From NCBI GenBank assembly GCA_022376515.1, contig WTXI01000111.1, positions 50,559 through 114,558 on the forward strand: a DNA stretch of 64,000 nt, read 5' to 3'. Below are positions 47,434 to 58,825 of the stretch, piece after piece. The notes under the pieces were generated by a model that worked only from the letters and a program-made list of their open reading frames with translations, was not told where the DNA came from and made no database searches. The position numbers and the translations under genes are program-made. Every line of letters starts with the position of its first letter. Position 1 is the first letter of the stretch. The stretch is from Lactifluus volemus. Taxonomy: Eukaryota > Basidiomycota > Agaricomycetes > Russulales > Russulaceae.

Positions 47434-50320
47434 AGGCAGGGTTCACGTACTACAAAATCCATCGCATATACACTCTGAGAGTATCTTGTCAGTCACGTTG
47501 TGGCTCTGTGCTAAGATATGACGTAGAATAAAAGCAAATATCCTAATATCAACCAGAGGAAGCATGGGCGCTAACTGTCATTCCCCCAGAACCGCCTACA
47601 AAAGCTGGGCCACTCGAGCGGCCATCCGCCTACTCGCACTTCCTACAAACTCCCCCGTCCTCATAGGCTGGGGCCGCCTTGGCGCGCCAGTAGGGGAAGT
47701 GTAATCCCTCGCCCTACCCAACCACGCCACGCCAGCCGGACACATGCATCCGCCGCTTGAGCCACCTCGTCCCACGACAGCCGGGCTCCCCCTATGCTAG
47801 ACCGCTCCCGTGGCACAGATGCACCCCCCCTTCCCGAGAGATCGCTGCACGATCATACACGAGGACCCGAACGGAAATGCCTAATGGAATCTATCTCAAA
47901 AAAGGGATTACGAGCAAAATGACCACCTGGCGTTTTATTGCAGGACGGATGGGCCCCAACCCGTGCCAGAATGGTAGATCCCTCTGTACCGGGGCCTCTA
48001 TTCGTTTCAATCAATGACAAGAGCTCGTCACACAGCCCACCATCCTCGGCCCAGCGACCTAGCATAGGGACACGGCCTTCCAGGCTCTGACAGATGCAGT
48101 CGAAATGGCCAAAAACCAGCTACTATTCACCTCCCACGTCCAACCTGTAATCATGTACATAGCTGACCATCACATCATCTCTTGGTGTCAGATCACCGAC
48201 AGGCACGACAACCGTGACGTGGCCGCGTGCAAAGTCGTCTGCGATATAATCGCAGTCATACATCCCGCCACCTCGGCCTCAATACGTTGAGTCCTAGGCC
48301 CAGCAACTTCAGACCCAGACCCCTGAGCCGTCTCCAAGAAATCGCGACCGAAGCGACGGCTACAGCAGACTCGGCCCCCACCATAACAGTTCCGGCCTAC
48401 CGCGCCCTCCACCGACCCTCTTCCGGCCAACCTCCAGACTTTATGCTGAGCATTTCCAACCCCGCCCAGCCAGTCTTTTGCACAACCATCAGATTACTCA
48501 ACGGAACACGCCTTCACAGGCGAATTGCAACGCGAGACATCATCCCCGCGCCCCCGACCCGCACGACTGCCAGTGTGGACTGATAGACACCCAGACCCCC
48601 AGTCATGTCATTCACCCGCTTCAGGGCGGCACGCGAGCGCATCCTCAAACCAGCCTCACCTACGATTTCACCCAACATTATCTTCGGGACGAGAAAGGGT
48701 GGGGAAGCGCTAACGAAGTTCATCGAAGAAACGCAACCATGCGTCCGGCCCCGGCCCCAGCCCCCGAGGACCACGGCTAAACGCCTCGGGCGATCGCCCG
48801 CCGTCGTCGACCCACCCCACACATCCCCACTTTAAATACATTTTACTTAACCCGCCACCAAGCCGTGTTAATTGGGCCAATTTACGCGACTGGGCAAAGT
48901 CTTTGTTACATGTAAACATATTGCGCTATAGCAATGTAGATTCTAAATGATTAAAAAATGTCCTCGTGAAGGACTACTGCTCCGGGCTCTGACTAGTGTA
49001 GGGTACAATGAAAGTCTCGGTTATAGTATAAAGCGTGCCAAAAGTTGTGACTGTCTTTTCAAACACGTATAGGGGTCGGATTCTGCGGGTAATCGCAAAC
49101 ACCCAACGCAGCGACCGAGACGAACCACTCTATATGCGGGGAAACTCGAGCTTATATGCGGCCAGCGCACGCGTTGTGGCCTGAGATAACCAACTCCGAT
49201 TCGAGCTCTGACTATTTCCGCAGCAAGGGCTGAGATCTGTGAATCTGGATGATCTACGAGTGGATGAGATGCCACGCCTTTTCAGGTTTCTCATCGCCCG
49301 GCATAGTAGTTGACCCAGTTATGTTATTGGGCGTGGCATCTACGAAGAGCAGTGGCATTGGGCACTTCTTCGTATGAGGTGGTCACACCGTCAGGCACCT
49401 CTATAGTGCCAGATGACGACGAACTTGTTTCGGTACCGTTTCTGTCAGAGTCTGCTTCTCACTCAGGTCCTCTCGGAGGCGCTTCTTCGTATCGGAGATG
49501 GCCCTCTCCCACCCCCATCAACCCGAGGCGTCGCAACACGAAGCTGTTTTGCAGATTGGGAGGGAATACGAAACAAGGCAACGTGGAGAGTCAGGAAGCC
49601 GGATTTCTCCCAGGGCCATCGGCTATTAGATATGCGATCAGCTTGTCAAGGCAGCAAATAAAGAAGTAGATACGCACCAACCAAAGTCCCACGTAATCGC
49701 GGTGAGGAAGATGAATGTCTGAAGCACATGGGGGAGGAAAACACCTATCCAGTAGTACCTGATCCACCCTCAGCTAACTGCCTTTGCGAATGGAACGCAG
49801 ATTCTTTTGCTCAAGATAAGCACCGCATCGGTGAGCGTTACCGTGCGGGTGTCTCTTGAAAACATGGAGGCGAACTGCAAGTTGAGCGGAGTTTCTACAT
49901 TTCGGTTGTATGTGCATACAGTCCATATCAAAGAGTGTAGGACGAGGTCATCACCGGATCACACCGGAGCTCGTCGCACTTCTCCGATCGACTTTTTTTT
50001 TACCCGCGCCCCATTATGGCAAAAGTAAACCAACCCTGTCAAAAGACCTCTCCGAGGCCGAAGTTCGCGAGCGTCCTTCTCAAAAAATCCCAAACATCGT
50101 CTATCCCATCGCTCTCCGCGTCGCAGTCAAAAACGCCTCAATTGCCGGACGGCTGACCTACTGCGATGATTGTATTCCAGACCGATTTGCTCAACAAGGA
50201 CATTTTCTGCCGAGCCTGGTCGAACTGGCAAAGTGGGTCAGGGATGACGATGGCCAGACGAAGGATTCCACTCCAACCGACTTCCAGAGTCGGTCTCACG
50301 TACCAAAAGTCTCTTCAGCG
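47434..50320. other. Conserved unassigned spacer of unit 2
   Basis: Blocks parallel to 32490-34900, with point differences and small indels. No reading frame is preserved in both copies. A hydrophobic minus-strand piece recurs near 49690-49770. At 49990-50290 (plus) a frame reads IPNIVYPIALRVAVKNASIAGRL, longer than in unit 1, but I do not recognise it. Confidence 0.4.
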
Positions 50321-51205
50321 CAGATCAGGTATGACATTTGGTGCTGGATGAGTCTGGTGTCATATGGGTATTACAGATACAACAGGGATCCCGAAAAACA
50401 ACAAATGGTGAGTGGGAGAATACAGATAAGGAAGCTTGAACGAGGAAAGTTGTAAAGCTCGGGCCCATACAGTGCGTCGGAGGTGTAGGATGGATTATTC
50501 CTTCTCTTCGTCTGCGCTTGCCTGTCTGTTCCGTGCTGCTGTGTGGATGGACCGACAAATATAAAACGTTTAGTTACGGTAAGCGAAATTCAGGATGAAT
50601 TAATACGCACTCTGGCCGCGGCTTTCTTGCCTTCCACGCGCTTCTCAAACGCTTGGTCTTCCAGGCCTTGCCTCCGGCTCTCTTCCAAAGCCTATACACA
50701 TACATATAAATCAGTGTCACGTATATGAAACGAAACACCACAATTACGAGAAACGCACGGATTTTGAACTCGTTTAGCTCAGTTCGCAGCTTTATTAGAT
50801 CGAACCTTCATCAGAAAGAAGAAAATAGTCAATTTATGAGCGATCTTTTTTTGTTAAAACGTTTATTTTGGGAATGGGAGAAAGGGAATCATACCTCGAC
50901 AGGATCTCATCAGCGTGTTCTTCTTCACTACCAAGTCCTTACCGGACAACCCCCTGGTACAACTCATCGCTGTTCTCAAGGATGATCGTGCTGAAAGAGA
51001 CCGCGACGTCACCGAACGCGATCGCGATGTTACTCCGGATGTTCGGGTCCCTCGACGTCTCTAGGATGCGGAAGAGAAGGGAATGGTTTGCGTCGCAAAT
51101 TTGCGAGCTCACTTGGAGGAACTTGCTGAACGAGAGTGTCGCCACTACCCGCAGCGTCGCGTTCTGTCCAAAAACATTTGGTTGACGCGGAGCGGGGTAA
51201 CCATC
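50321..51205. repeat. Partial duplication unit 3
   Basis: Matches 20378-21245 of unit 1 (closer to unit 1 than to unit 2 by eye) and stops at GCGGAGCGGGGTAA, where unrelated sequence begins. Confidence 0.7.
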
Positions 51206-51211
51206 CAGCAA
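50600..51211 (-). pseudogene. Condensin subunit 1 C-terminal fragment, copy 3
   Basis: A minus-strand frame near 51211-50939 reads FGQNATLRVVATLSFSKFLQVSSQICDANHSL then ETSRDPNIRSNIAIAFGDVAVSFSTII, the C-terminal HEAT region of Cnd1. The basic tail piece follows at about 50650-50600. The part holding EKQAENIVEKLCQRF in copy 2 is absent. Confidence 0.75.
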
Positions 51212-51734
51212 CGAGAAACTTTCACTTTCAAAATTTCCGGGAGTTTCCGGACGGGGCGTTTAACAGCTTCCGAGATTTTTCCATTTATTGGGGTTATCAG
51301 CAAGGGTTGTCAGTCACGTACACACTCATGCACATACTTAACTTATGCAGATCATCTTGGGTCTCTTGGCTAGGATGTGGACTGGAGGTTCAATTATTAT
51401 TCATAATTCCCTTTCACATCCTTGTTTGAGCGGACATGCTAGTAGTGTCAATAACACCTGCGTTTACTATTACATAACTCTACTTGGACTATGTCTCCGT
51501 GATAACTCGAAGGATTAATTGATGAAGTGTGGGTAACATGTGAACGTTGGAATGCTAACAAAGAGGCATTGCAAAAAATGAACAGCAGGTGTAGCCACTG
51601 GCAGGAACGATATGTGGTTGTAGACAATACTGGGTGCTAAGCGTTGAAGAGTAAAGAATAAGAGCGCTCAGTTACCTTCACGTTGATTAGACAGTGATAG
51701 GATGATCGGAACGCCGACATTGGGCAAAGGATAG
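51206..51734. other. Unique spacer then F-box B 3' flank
   Basis: 51206-51530 has no counterpart elsewhere in the window and no recognised gene. 51533-51734 is the shared F-box 3' flank. Confidence 0.45.
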
Positions 51735-53072
51735 CTATATGCTCTGCTGCTCGTCACGGTATTCATCTCCAAAATACTTGCGAATGTAGAGATTTTGAAG
51801 TGTGGGTAACACCTCCGTGATACTTTCCCTAGTGAGCTCTTGCAGCGACGACATGACGCTAGGAAAAAGTAGCGTCCGGACATTAGTGAATAGGTGGAAA
51901 AGCTCCAGCCATTCACTATCGTCCATGGCAAACTCAAAAGGACGAAAGGATGGACCATTGAGTATGTTGAGCTCCGTAATGCTGGAAAGTAGAGACAAAG
52001 CCTGGGTACATATCTGTGTGATAGACGAGACTTACCAACCTCGCTCTTCGTCTTGATGGCGGACCTCTAGCTCGAGAGTCTTGGGTGGATTGACTCCCTC
52101 TACCTGATGAAGTTTGATATTGACGTGATTATAGCCAAGTGTGACCTCCGCACGATTGAATGACCCAAGCGTCCAAGCATGGTAGATAACTTGTTGGATG
52201 TCAGAGGTAGTCTGTGCCAAGAACGTAATGGTTAAAGTTTCGAGTTGAGGGGCATCGATCTGGGCCAGGAGTTCCTCTGAGTATTCGTCGATACCCAAAA
52301 ACGTGAATTCTGTGAGAGCGGGGAGGACGGCGCGTGTCAATAGAGGTGGAAGTCGAGTTGTTTCAGATATATCTAGATAGTGGAGTTCAATGCGAAGGTG
52401 CGTGAGCTTGGTTAGGGCTGAGAGGCCTGTGGCCATCGCCTTGGGTGAAATATAATCAAGATTTAGAAGGAAGAGCTCGGAAAGATTGTTGGAAGAGGAA
52501 AGAAGTTGAGGTAACGTCAGAATTGTGAGCCCCTCCAAATAGACTGATCGTAGACGTGGGGCGGAAATCTCTAATAACTGAACGGGAAAGGGATACCACA
52601 GAGTTGATTGAAGGCGAAGAGTTGTCAGTGCAGGGAATGGCTTCTGCATCATCGCTGTGTCCAATACATATTCTGTGAATGGTAGACGGAGATCGATTTC
52701 GCATATGCGGTCACGGTGCTCGAGCGCAGCAATGATGTTATCTCCAAGGTGGAGAGAAAACACTTGGATAGGAAATGGCGGCCAGACATCCAACATCTCC
52801 TTCAGAGGAGTGCTCCTTGTGCAGTAAACACGCAAATGGAGACGTAGTGGGGACGAAAACAGGACGTATCGCCATCTTTGGCATACTTGTGCCAGCTTTC
52901 GCCATGTCCTTGGCCATGCCCCCGACCACATCTCCGGGTCCGTCCACACTTGTACCGGCGACGCTTCCATGGACATTTCTCGGCAGAGGTCGAAGATTTC
53001 TAGGAGAACTTCATCTGGGAACTCATTGACTGTCACAGGTGGCGAAATCTGTGCGGAATCGTAATCACACAC
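51735..53072 (-). CDS. F-box/LRR-like protein, copy B
   Basis: Two exons on minus: 53072-52036 and 51981-51735. The 54-bp intron (GTAAGT...CTACTTTCCAG) gives 427 residues. The F-box-like motif VNEFPDEVLLEIFDLCRE is at residues 15-32, followed by WRKLAQVCQRWRYVLF and LRR-like Leu-rich text (ALTTLRL, LRSVYLEGL, LTHLRIE). The frame ends at a TAG where copy A has TGG, so about 16 C-terminal residues are lost relative to A. The intron call is needed: unspliced, a TAA stands at 52032-52034. F-box proteins recruit substrates to SCF ubiquitin ligases; the substrate is unknown. It is the better preserved of the pair and could be functional. Confidence 0.78.
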
Positions 53073-54570
53073 TGGCAGGTAAGTGAGGTAAGTGATCGTC
53101 GTGTGCGCTAATCAAAAGACGTACAATTCACTCCGCTGAGGTCTTCCAGTACTATATATCCTTGAAAGTCCATCTATTGTGAGCTCGATGGCTTTCACGG
53201 GCCCGGGGATGGTGAGGCTACGTGGCCGAGCTGCCGCATGGCGTGGTGAGTAGTCACTATTCCTAATTATGGTTAGATTTATTTGGAAAGGCAACAGTAC
53301 ATTGCTCTCAAGCGCGTGCGAAATTCCCGGCACCAGCGCGGTACTAACTAGTGAGACGCCTCCCCAAGGGCCCAAGCATTTCGGTAGAGCCTACAAATTC
53401 ACAAGAACCCGCTCTCTGACCGAACAATAGACGTCGTTCAACCTATGCACCACCACCAATAGGAAGGTATTAGAAAAATCCCGGACCTGGGGCTTTTCCG
53501 TGACTGGCGTTGACATCGCCTCGGAACTGTTTTCCTGCAATTCATTTTCTACCTCCGATTCTACTAGTCGCGCTGCCCAGCACATTCACGTTTCATCGAT
53601 CGAGGGGGCTGGCTGTCACATGTCGTCCCTGGCAACGAGCCGAATAAAAGCCAAAATGACCCTTCACAGAAATACCAATTCCTACCAGTTGCACACCCCG
53701 GAAGAACCGTCCACCAGGTCGCCTCACAAAGGCACCCATCAACTTTTTTATGTGATACCATCAATACTACGAGCTCTTCATAACTCTTTTGGTTTTTCAC
53801 TACCCCTGCAAGTGCTGTCGCTGGTCCAATGTCGAGCGCGGACTGCTTTACATGCCTTTGCGTCGGTGTTTGTAAGTATCAACAATCCAACAGAACTATG
53901 CTATTCTAACTTGTATACTTACTCAGGCGGTCTAATAAGCGTAGTCTTTGACCCTCGTATGTCGTCTAGTTCCTCCTTCGCTGTCGTGGATGCTTACTTG
54001 AACCTGTGGATAGGACCGGGGCGCGTGAGCCTTTGCATGTGCATACGATGCTGCTGCAGAGATCCCCCTGATCTAGACACGCTTTGCACTTGCATGCGAT
54101 GCTGCAGAAAACCCTCTGATCCAGAGGTTCCCGAGGACATTGACATCGCAGTAGGGCAAGAAAACGAATCAACACACAGCCAAAGCAGACTCGGATGGGG
54201 CCCATGCTAGCCATTCAGGCTACGACTCCCCCCACAATGGTAGAAGCTATGCCTTCCCGCCAATTTCAGCCCCGAGACACCGTCAAAAAAAATTCGAAGT
54301 ATTTTAGGTAACGTTCGCGTCGTCAACGCGTAACTTACGCCTTGGACGATTGTCACGTTACCTATAAAAATGACACGTGATCGAATGCGTTACTTTGTCG
54401 GCTGCACGTTCCGGTGTGAGATTCAGAAGAGGGCTCGGGATGAGTTCCGGATGTCCCGGAGTGAGGTTTGTTGTTCGGGGTCTTTCAGTTGTTGTTTTGA
54501 AGGACCTGAATCTAGACTGTGAACGGGCACACCACGGCAGAAGGTCACTACAACTCGTGATCACATCATG
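53073..54570. other. Spacer between F-box B and cofactor C fragment
   Basis: 53073-53683 is the duplicated F-box 5' flank (the empty site for the miniature element is near 53265). A plus-strand open frame, 53500-54210 (236 residues), has no family I recognise and its left-hand counterpart is not open, so I do not call it. 54360-54570 resembles 57850-58120 and leads into the cofactor C first-exon fragment. Confidence 0.45.
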
Positions 54571-54607
54571 ATGTCAGAATCGACCGATAGAGCCTTTCAA
54601 CAGACTT
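54571..54607 (+). pseudogene. Fragment of TBCC first exon (1)
   Basis: ATGTCAGAATCGACCGATAG onward encodes MSESTDRAFQQ, matching the start of the cofactor C gene at 14824 (MSESTDRAFQQAFYS), then breaks into DUF6535 3' flank sequence. It carries some upstream TBCC-like sequence (ACAACTCGTGATCACAT). Confidence 0.6.
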
Positions 54608-54827
54608 ATCCATACACCCCGTTTACACGAAGACTAAAAACAGACACGGAAACGACAGATAAACTGACAAGTACCGACACGAGCGTACCGTATGTACCGT
54701 AAGCACATCGACTTGGTAAAACAGTCGTAGTGAGGCTTGACAACATCAAAGGGCCTATAAATATCCAATTGGGACACGTCTGTATATAGCATTGGAAGAG
54801 ACTAACCTACATGGCTATTTTTCGCCT
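54608..54827. repeat. DUF6535 3' flank repeat of copy C
   Basis: Minus-strand version of the flank at 983-1360, including the ATAAATATCCAATTGGG word. Confidence 0.55.
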
Positions 54828-57544
54828 CTATTCTGCATGATCAATGTCACGAGAGACGGATGCTACATCAAGGAGATGGCACAAAACATCTGTAGCTACC
54901 TCAGGGACGGACATAGCTGACTCATGGGACTGTGCTAGGGCATCCATATTATAACGCAGAACGGGGTCCCGAATACCATCGACTGTTCCATCATTCGGTG
55001 CTAGGCCAGTGTTTGGGCGCGAAACAGTGGCTCCGTCCGGCGGTGCGGGAAAAATAGCCGTCGTTGAAGTTGAGGGAAGAAGAGGAGCAGCAGTTACTTC
55101 GTCAATCGGGAATGCGGGAGAAGCTAGTGATGACCGAGTGATTGCCGGGATCGTGTAGTTGGGAACTGAGGTCGGGGAAGCCGATTGTAATGGAATGTCG
55201 GAGGAAATGCCAAGATCTACGTTATTATGCGGATCAGTGGAGTCGCTAGATGGTGGGGCGAAGGGCGAGTGTGGCGTGAATGTCGATACTCCTGGAGCAT
55301 GAAGGCTTGGCTCAGAGTCGGAAGTGGGAGAGATGGTCATGGACATGGCGTCAGTAGGGCCTTGTGTTATCAACTCGAGTGAGGTAGCAGCAACATTGCT
55401 ACTTTCGACATTGACTGGTGGTGTGTGGCGGAAGGACTCTCCAGTTGAGGCAACACCAGGTAAATCGTGGAGCGATATCTGTTCTGCAAAATGTATGCGC
55501 CTATGATCTGGGCTCAATGCGGGAAAGGGTGATAGGACATGCTCTGTGGAATCGGCAGGTGGTGAGGTGAGGTTAGGATCGCCTATCACGGTATCGGAGT
55601 GATGGCCCGGGATATTGCACAATGGGTACGTGGATGGCTCCAAAGCATTCAGATCATTCGCATCGATGCCTGGATGTAAAGCGACATAAAGATGCTGAAT
55701 CTGACGAAGAACAAAGCAAGAAATGTTGTAAGATTCACGATTGTGCGCTTCTCGAGTGATTTCATTCCACAAAGCACAGAAATCGTGCTGCAGTCTAGGA
55801 AGAGTATTTCGGATGTCGAATTTGGAGATAAGTCGCAAGACATGCATTAGATGACCAACCATAAGCCGGATATCTTCGAGACACAAGCGGAAGAGCAGGC
55901 GAGTGATGTGAATCAAGTTGGCAAGTAGAATGCTGTCACCGTTTGAGAGGTAATATCGAAGGACCGCTTCTGATACGCCTAGTTGATTCATCGCTAATGA
56001 GATCCAACGGTCATCCCGTTCCGGCGCACTTGCAATGACACCGGCAATTATCCCTTGAAAACATAAGCCACCTTCTCCGTCGTCTCGGCTTCTCAGAGAT
56101 CGCACAATCTCATCCGTTCGCAATACGGCTTCGCCTTGATCGAAAATGCATCCAAGGACATATATAGTTGCATGGGTGAGATGTGCTGTATCGATAGCTT
56201 TCATGCATATGATGACCCGCCTGATCTTGTCTACCTCCAAAACCAAACTAGATGTCAAAGTGCGTCTCATGAACCCATAAAATGCCCATCCCAATGTCGC
56301 GTCGGCTTTGGCGAAGGCGAGTTGGGGAGCCGAGTCGCGGGCTGGGGCGCGGACCACGTCCGAGCCACAGAAGCCAGGGATGGCTTCGAAGAATTGTTCA
56401 CGATCCTTATCTTCATCCAGACCGTCGATCGTCCATGTCAGGATACGACTGTTGATTTCCACCGACAATCTCGAGCCAGTAACCTGGACCGCCTTCGTCA
56501 TACCCAAAAACAATTGACTGCGATATATTCCCGGCCACGTGTGGGCGATAAATGGACAGTTGCGATGCGAAATCCAGGAAGCAATTAGGGAGACTGCGTA
56601 TCGGATGCCGAAATAGAAGAACCACGCCGAGGAAGAAAGTGGTGCATAGTAAGGGCTATCGTGCCAGAAGATTGGCATCAACGTGATGCATCCGTATACC
56701 GCTCCTGCAAGCCCAATCCACCAAATAACCACACTGAATACAGTGTGGTTAATGTTGAAAAGGAAAACGCCCAATCCTGAGAAGAACAGGAACAGAGACA
56801 GGTGTAGCAGAGCGGGCAATGCTTCAACTGACCACGGAAGATGAAACTTGTCCACCCCATTAGCAAAGAATGCACGGATCGGCGCTCGCTTGTGTGGGCT
56901 GTATCGTGGCGGTTGCGTAATTTCCACGTATCGACGCGCCCACTGCTGTAACATGGTCGCCAGTAGGGCACAGGTGAGACTGACGACCAAACTGAGGAAC
57001 CAGAATGAGTTGACCAAGACTGCGGATTTCGGAGGAGAGAAAGGGGGTGGTTGAGCTGGAGTGGCAAGGATTGATTCGCGAGATACGTTTGGGTCGGCAA
57101 GAAGTTGATAGATGTTCGTGAGATAGAATGCGGAGGTATCTTGTGGATTTGGCCTGAGGTCTTGGACAGAGACGGCGGCCAATGCTGCGAGCGCGGCAGA
57201 GAATAAACCGGTCTACAGAATTGATGTCGACTGGTGAACCCCAGCGCACTGGCAGAGACTAATATGAGGACTCACGAAAATAAGGATGCCATCTGCATCT
57301 TTTTGCCACCGATTGGCCATTTTGTCGTCTTCTTCCTCTGTCATCTTAACGTACATATGAAAGAGTGGGCCTGAGCTATCAGTAAAGCTGGCTTCTCCCT
57401 GAGAGGGTTGATTCTTCTCTGGCCTAGGGGCGTCATTGAGGCGGGCTATAGCGGAGGATGAGTTGGTTGATAAAGCCAGGTGCCGGATAACATACTACTC
57501 TGTTCCGGTAAATTAACAGCTTCTGGAAGCGCTTCTTGGGACAT
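54828..57544 (-). CDS. DUF6535 membrane protein, copy C (intact)
   Basis: Three exons on minus: 57544-57496, 57445-57276 and 57212-54828. Introns of 50 and 63 bp (GTATGT...TAG, GTGAGT...TAG) give 867 residues. The first exon is 12 bases longer than in other copies but keeps the same phase. The order is: MTEEEDDKMANRWQKDADGILIF leading into the first membrane segment, three further hydrophobic segments to about residue 260, a long helical region with SVEINSRILTW and LRYYLSNGDSILLANL, then a Ser/Thr/Pro-rich tail ending SRDIDHAE. This is the only copy here that is open from start to the family C-terminus, so it is the best reference for the others. Function unknown. Confidence 0.85.
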
Positions 57545-58122
57545 CGGGTGTTTTATATGATGAACAGGTCGTAAATTGGGATTGAATGGGTGTTACTGTA
57601 TCGAGCTCGGTGGGTATTACGGTAAGGCAACTTGCTCGCGTGGCGAACCCAACAACGTTAGGCGCTAAGGCGGCCCGGGTGACCGCTCCGCTAACCGAAC
57701 CTTTTCAACAACTGTTTCGACTTGAACGATGTAGACATGTAAACCGCTGCATAGCCTTCCATCACTTGTGCCTTGTTCACTCTTCTCTCCATTGTTAGGC
57801 CGAAGGTAGCCTTCACTGCGGTCATGATTGACCGTCGTTACCCATGAAATAGCACGTGATCGAATCCGTCGTCTCCTTACTTTGCTTGCCGCCCTCCGCC
57901 CTTTGTTCTGTTCTATTTTAAGTGACCAGTCAATGGAATCTTGAAAAGAATGGAACGTATGCATAAAGGTGGTAGCACAGGGACAAGGGCTCCACCACGG
58001 GCCTGAGAGGACTTGGACTGTCCCCGCATCGTGGTAGTGAGTTCCGAATGATCTGAACACAGACTGTGGATGGGCATACCGCGGCAGAAGGTTAACTGCA
58101 CGCCACTACAACTCATGGTCAT
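57545..58122. other. Spacer with promoter motif and TBCC-upstream-like sequence
   Basis: A CCACCGAGCTC-type motif on minus at 57603-57619 belongs to the copy C promoter. From about 57850 to 58122 the sequence is similar to 54360-54570. No gene is seen. Confidence 0.4.
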
Positions 58123-58155
58123 ATGTCACAATCGGCCGACAGAGCTTTTAGGCTT
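58123..58155 (+). pseudogene. Fragment of TBCC first exon (2)
   Basis: ATGTCACAATCGGCCGACAG encodes MSQSADRAF, a diverged copy of the cofactor C start, ending within a few codons. Same upstream neighbourhood as the fragment at 54571. Confidence 0.5.
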
Positions 58156-58825
58156 ATTCATGCGGGATCCACCAGCTCAAGGACGTTCGCAATGTGCCAG
58201 CCTCATTAGTATTTCCCACACTAGATCGTAGTTGCGGCCTTTTCTTCCTGAATGCCCCGTCTGAAAAAGCTGTAGCCACTCAGCAGAGAACCTGCTACCA
58301 TGGTCAGAAAAGTGCACAACAGCCCTGGTGACATCTAATACGTGTTCCCTGGTGGCTGAAGAAGTATCACGATATCTCGAGGACGCTCCCGAATCTGCCC
58401 GGGCCTTCCGCTGCTTCTGGATCTCACTCGGGTGGTCTTGCCTCACAGGTGGCAAGGGATTCACGACCTGTATTTAGGATATCGGACGATATACACCGAG
58501 TATTTTTGGAAACAGAAAATCCTTGAGCAATCAACTAACCACGCCTATGCAACACCCCGTTTACGCGATGACATAAGAGAGACACGGAGACGACAGATCG
58601 AAGGATCCTATTGTAAAAACAGAGCAGACCACGGCGAAAACTGAGCAAAAAATAAACTGACAAGTACCGACACAAGCATACTGAATGTATCGTGAGCACA
58701 TCGACTTGGTAAATGCAGTCGTAGTGAGGCTTGACAACATCAAAGGGCCTATAAATATCCAATTGGGTCACGTCCGTATATCGTCGCATTGCCAGAGACT
58801 AACTTACATAACTGTTTTTTCGCCT
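58156..58825. other. Spacer and DUF6535 3' flank repeat of copy D
   Basis: 58156-58480 has nothing assignable. 58490-58825 is the minus-strand DUF6535 flank repeat. Confidence 0.45.

Larger units (their letters stand above)
35829..50320. repeat. Tandem segmental duplication unit 2
   Basis: Same order and strand as unit 1: noncoding spacer (35829-37400), condensin relic 2, C2-NACHT-WD40 gene 2, acyltransferase remnant, conserved spacer. It joins unit 3 at about 50320, inside the words GCGCAGATCAGGTATG, a word also present in unit 1 (about 20378); this junction word could be the site of unequal crossing-over. Confidence 0.8.

Noticed and set aside
53500..54210. Plus-strand open frame of 236 residues
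   Set aside because: No recognisable family, spans a duplication junction, and the left-hand counterpart near 18868 is not open over the same length.
53966..54214. Minus-strand small cysteine-rich frame (82 residues)
   Set aside because: No signal peptide, lies antisense to another chance frame, and has no conserved counterpart.
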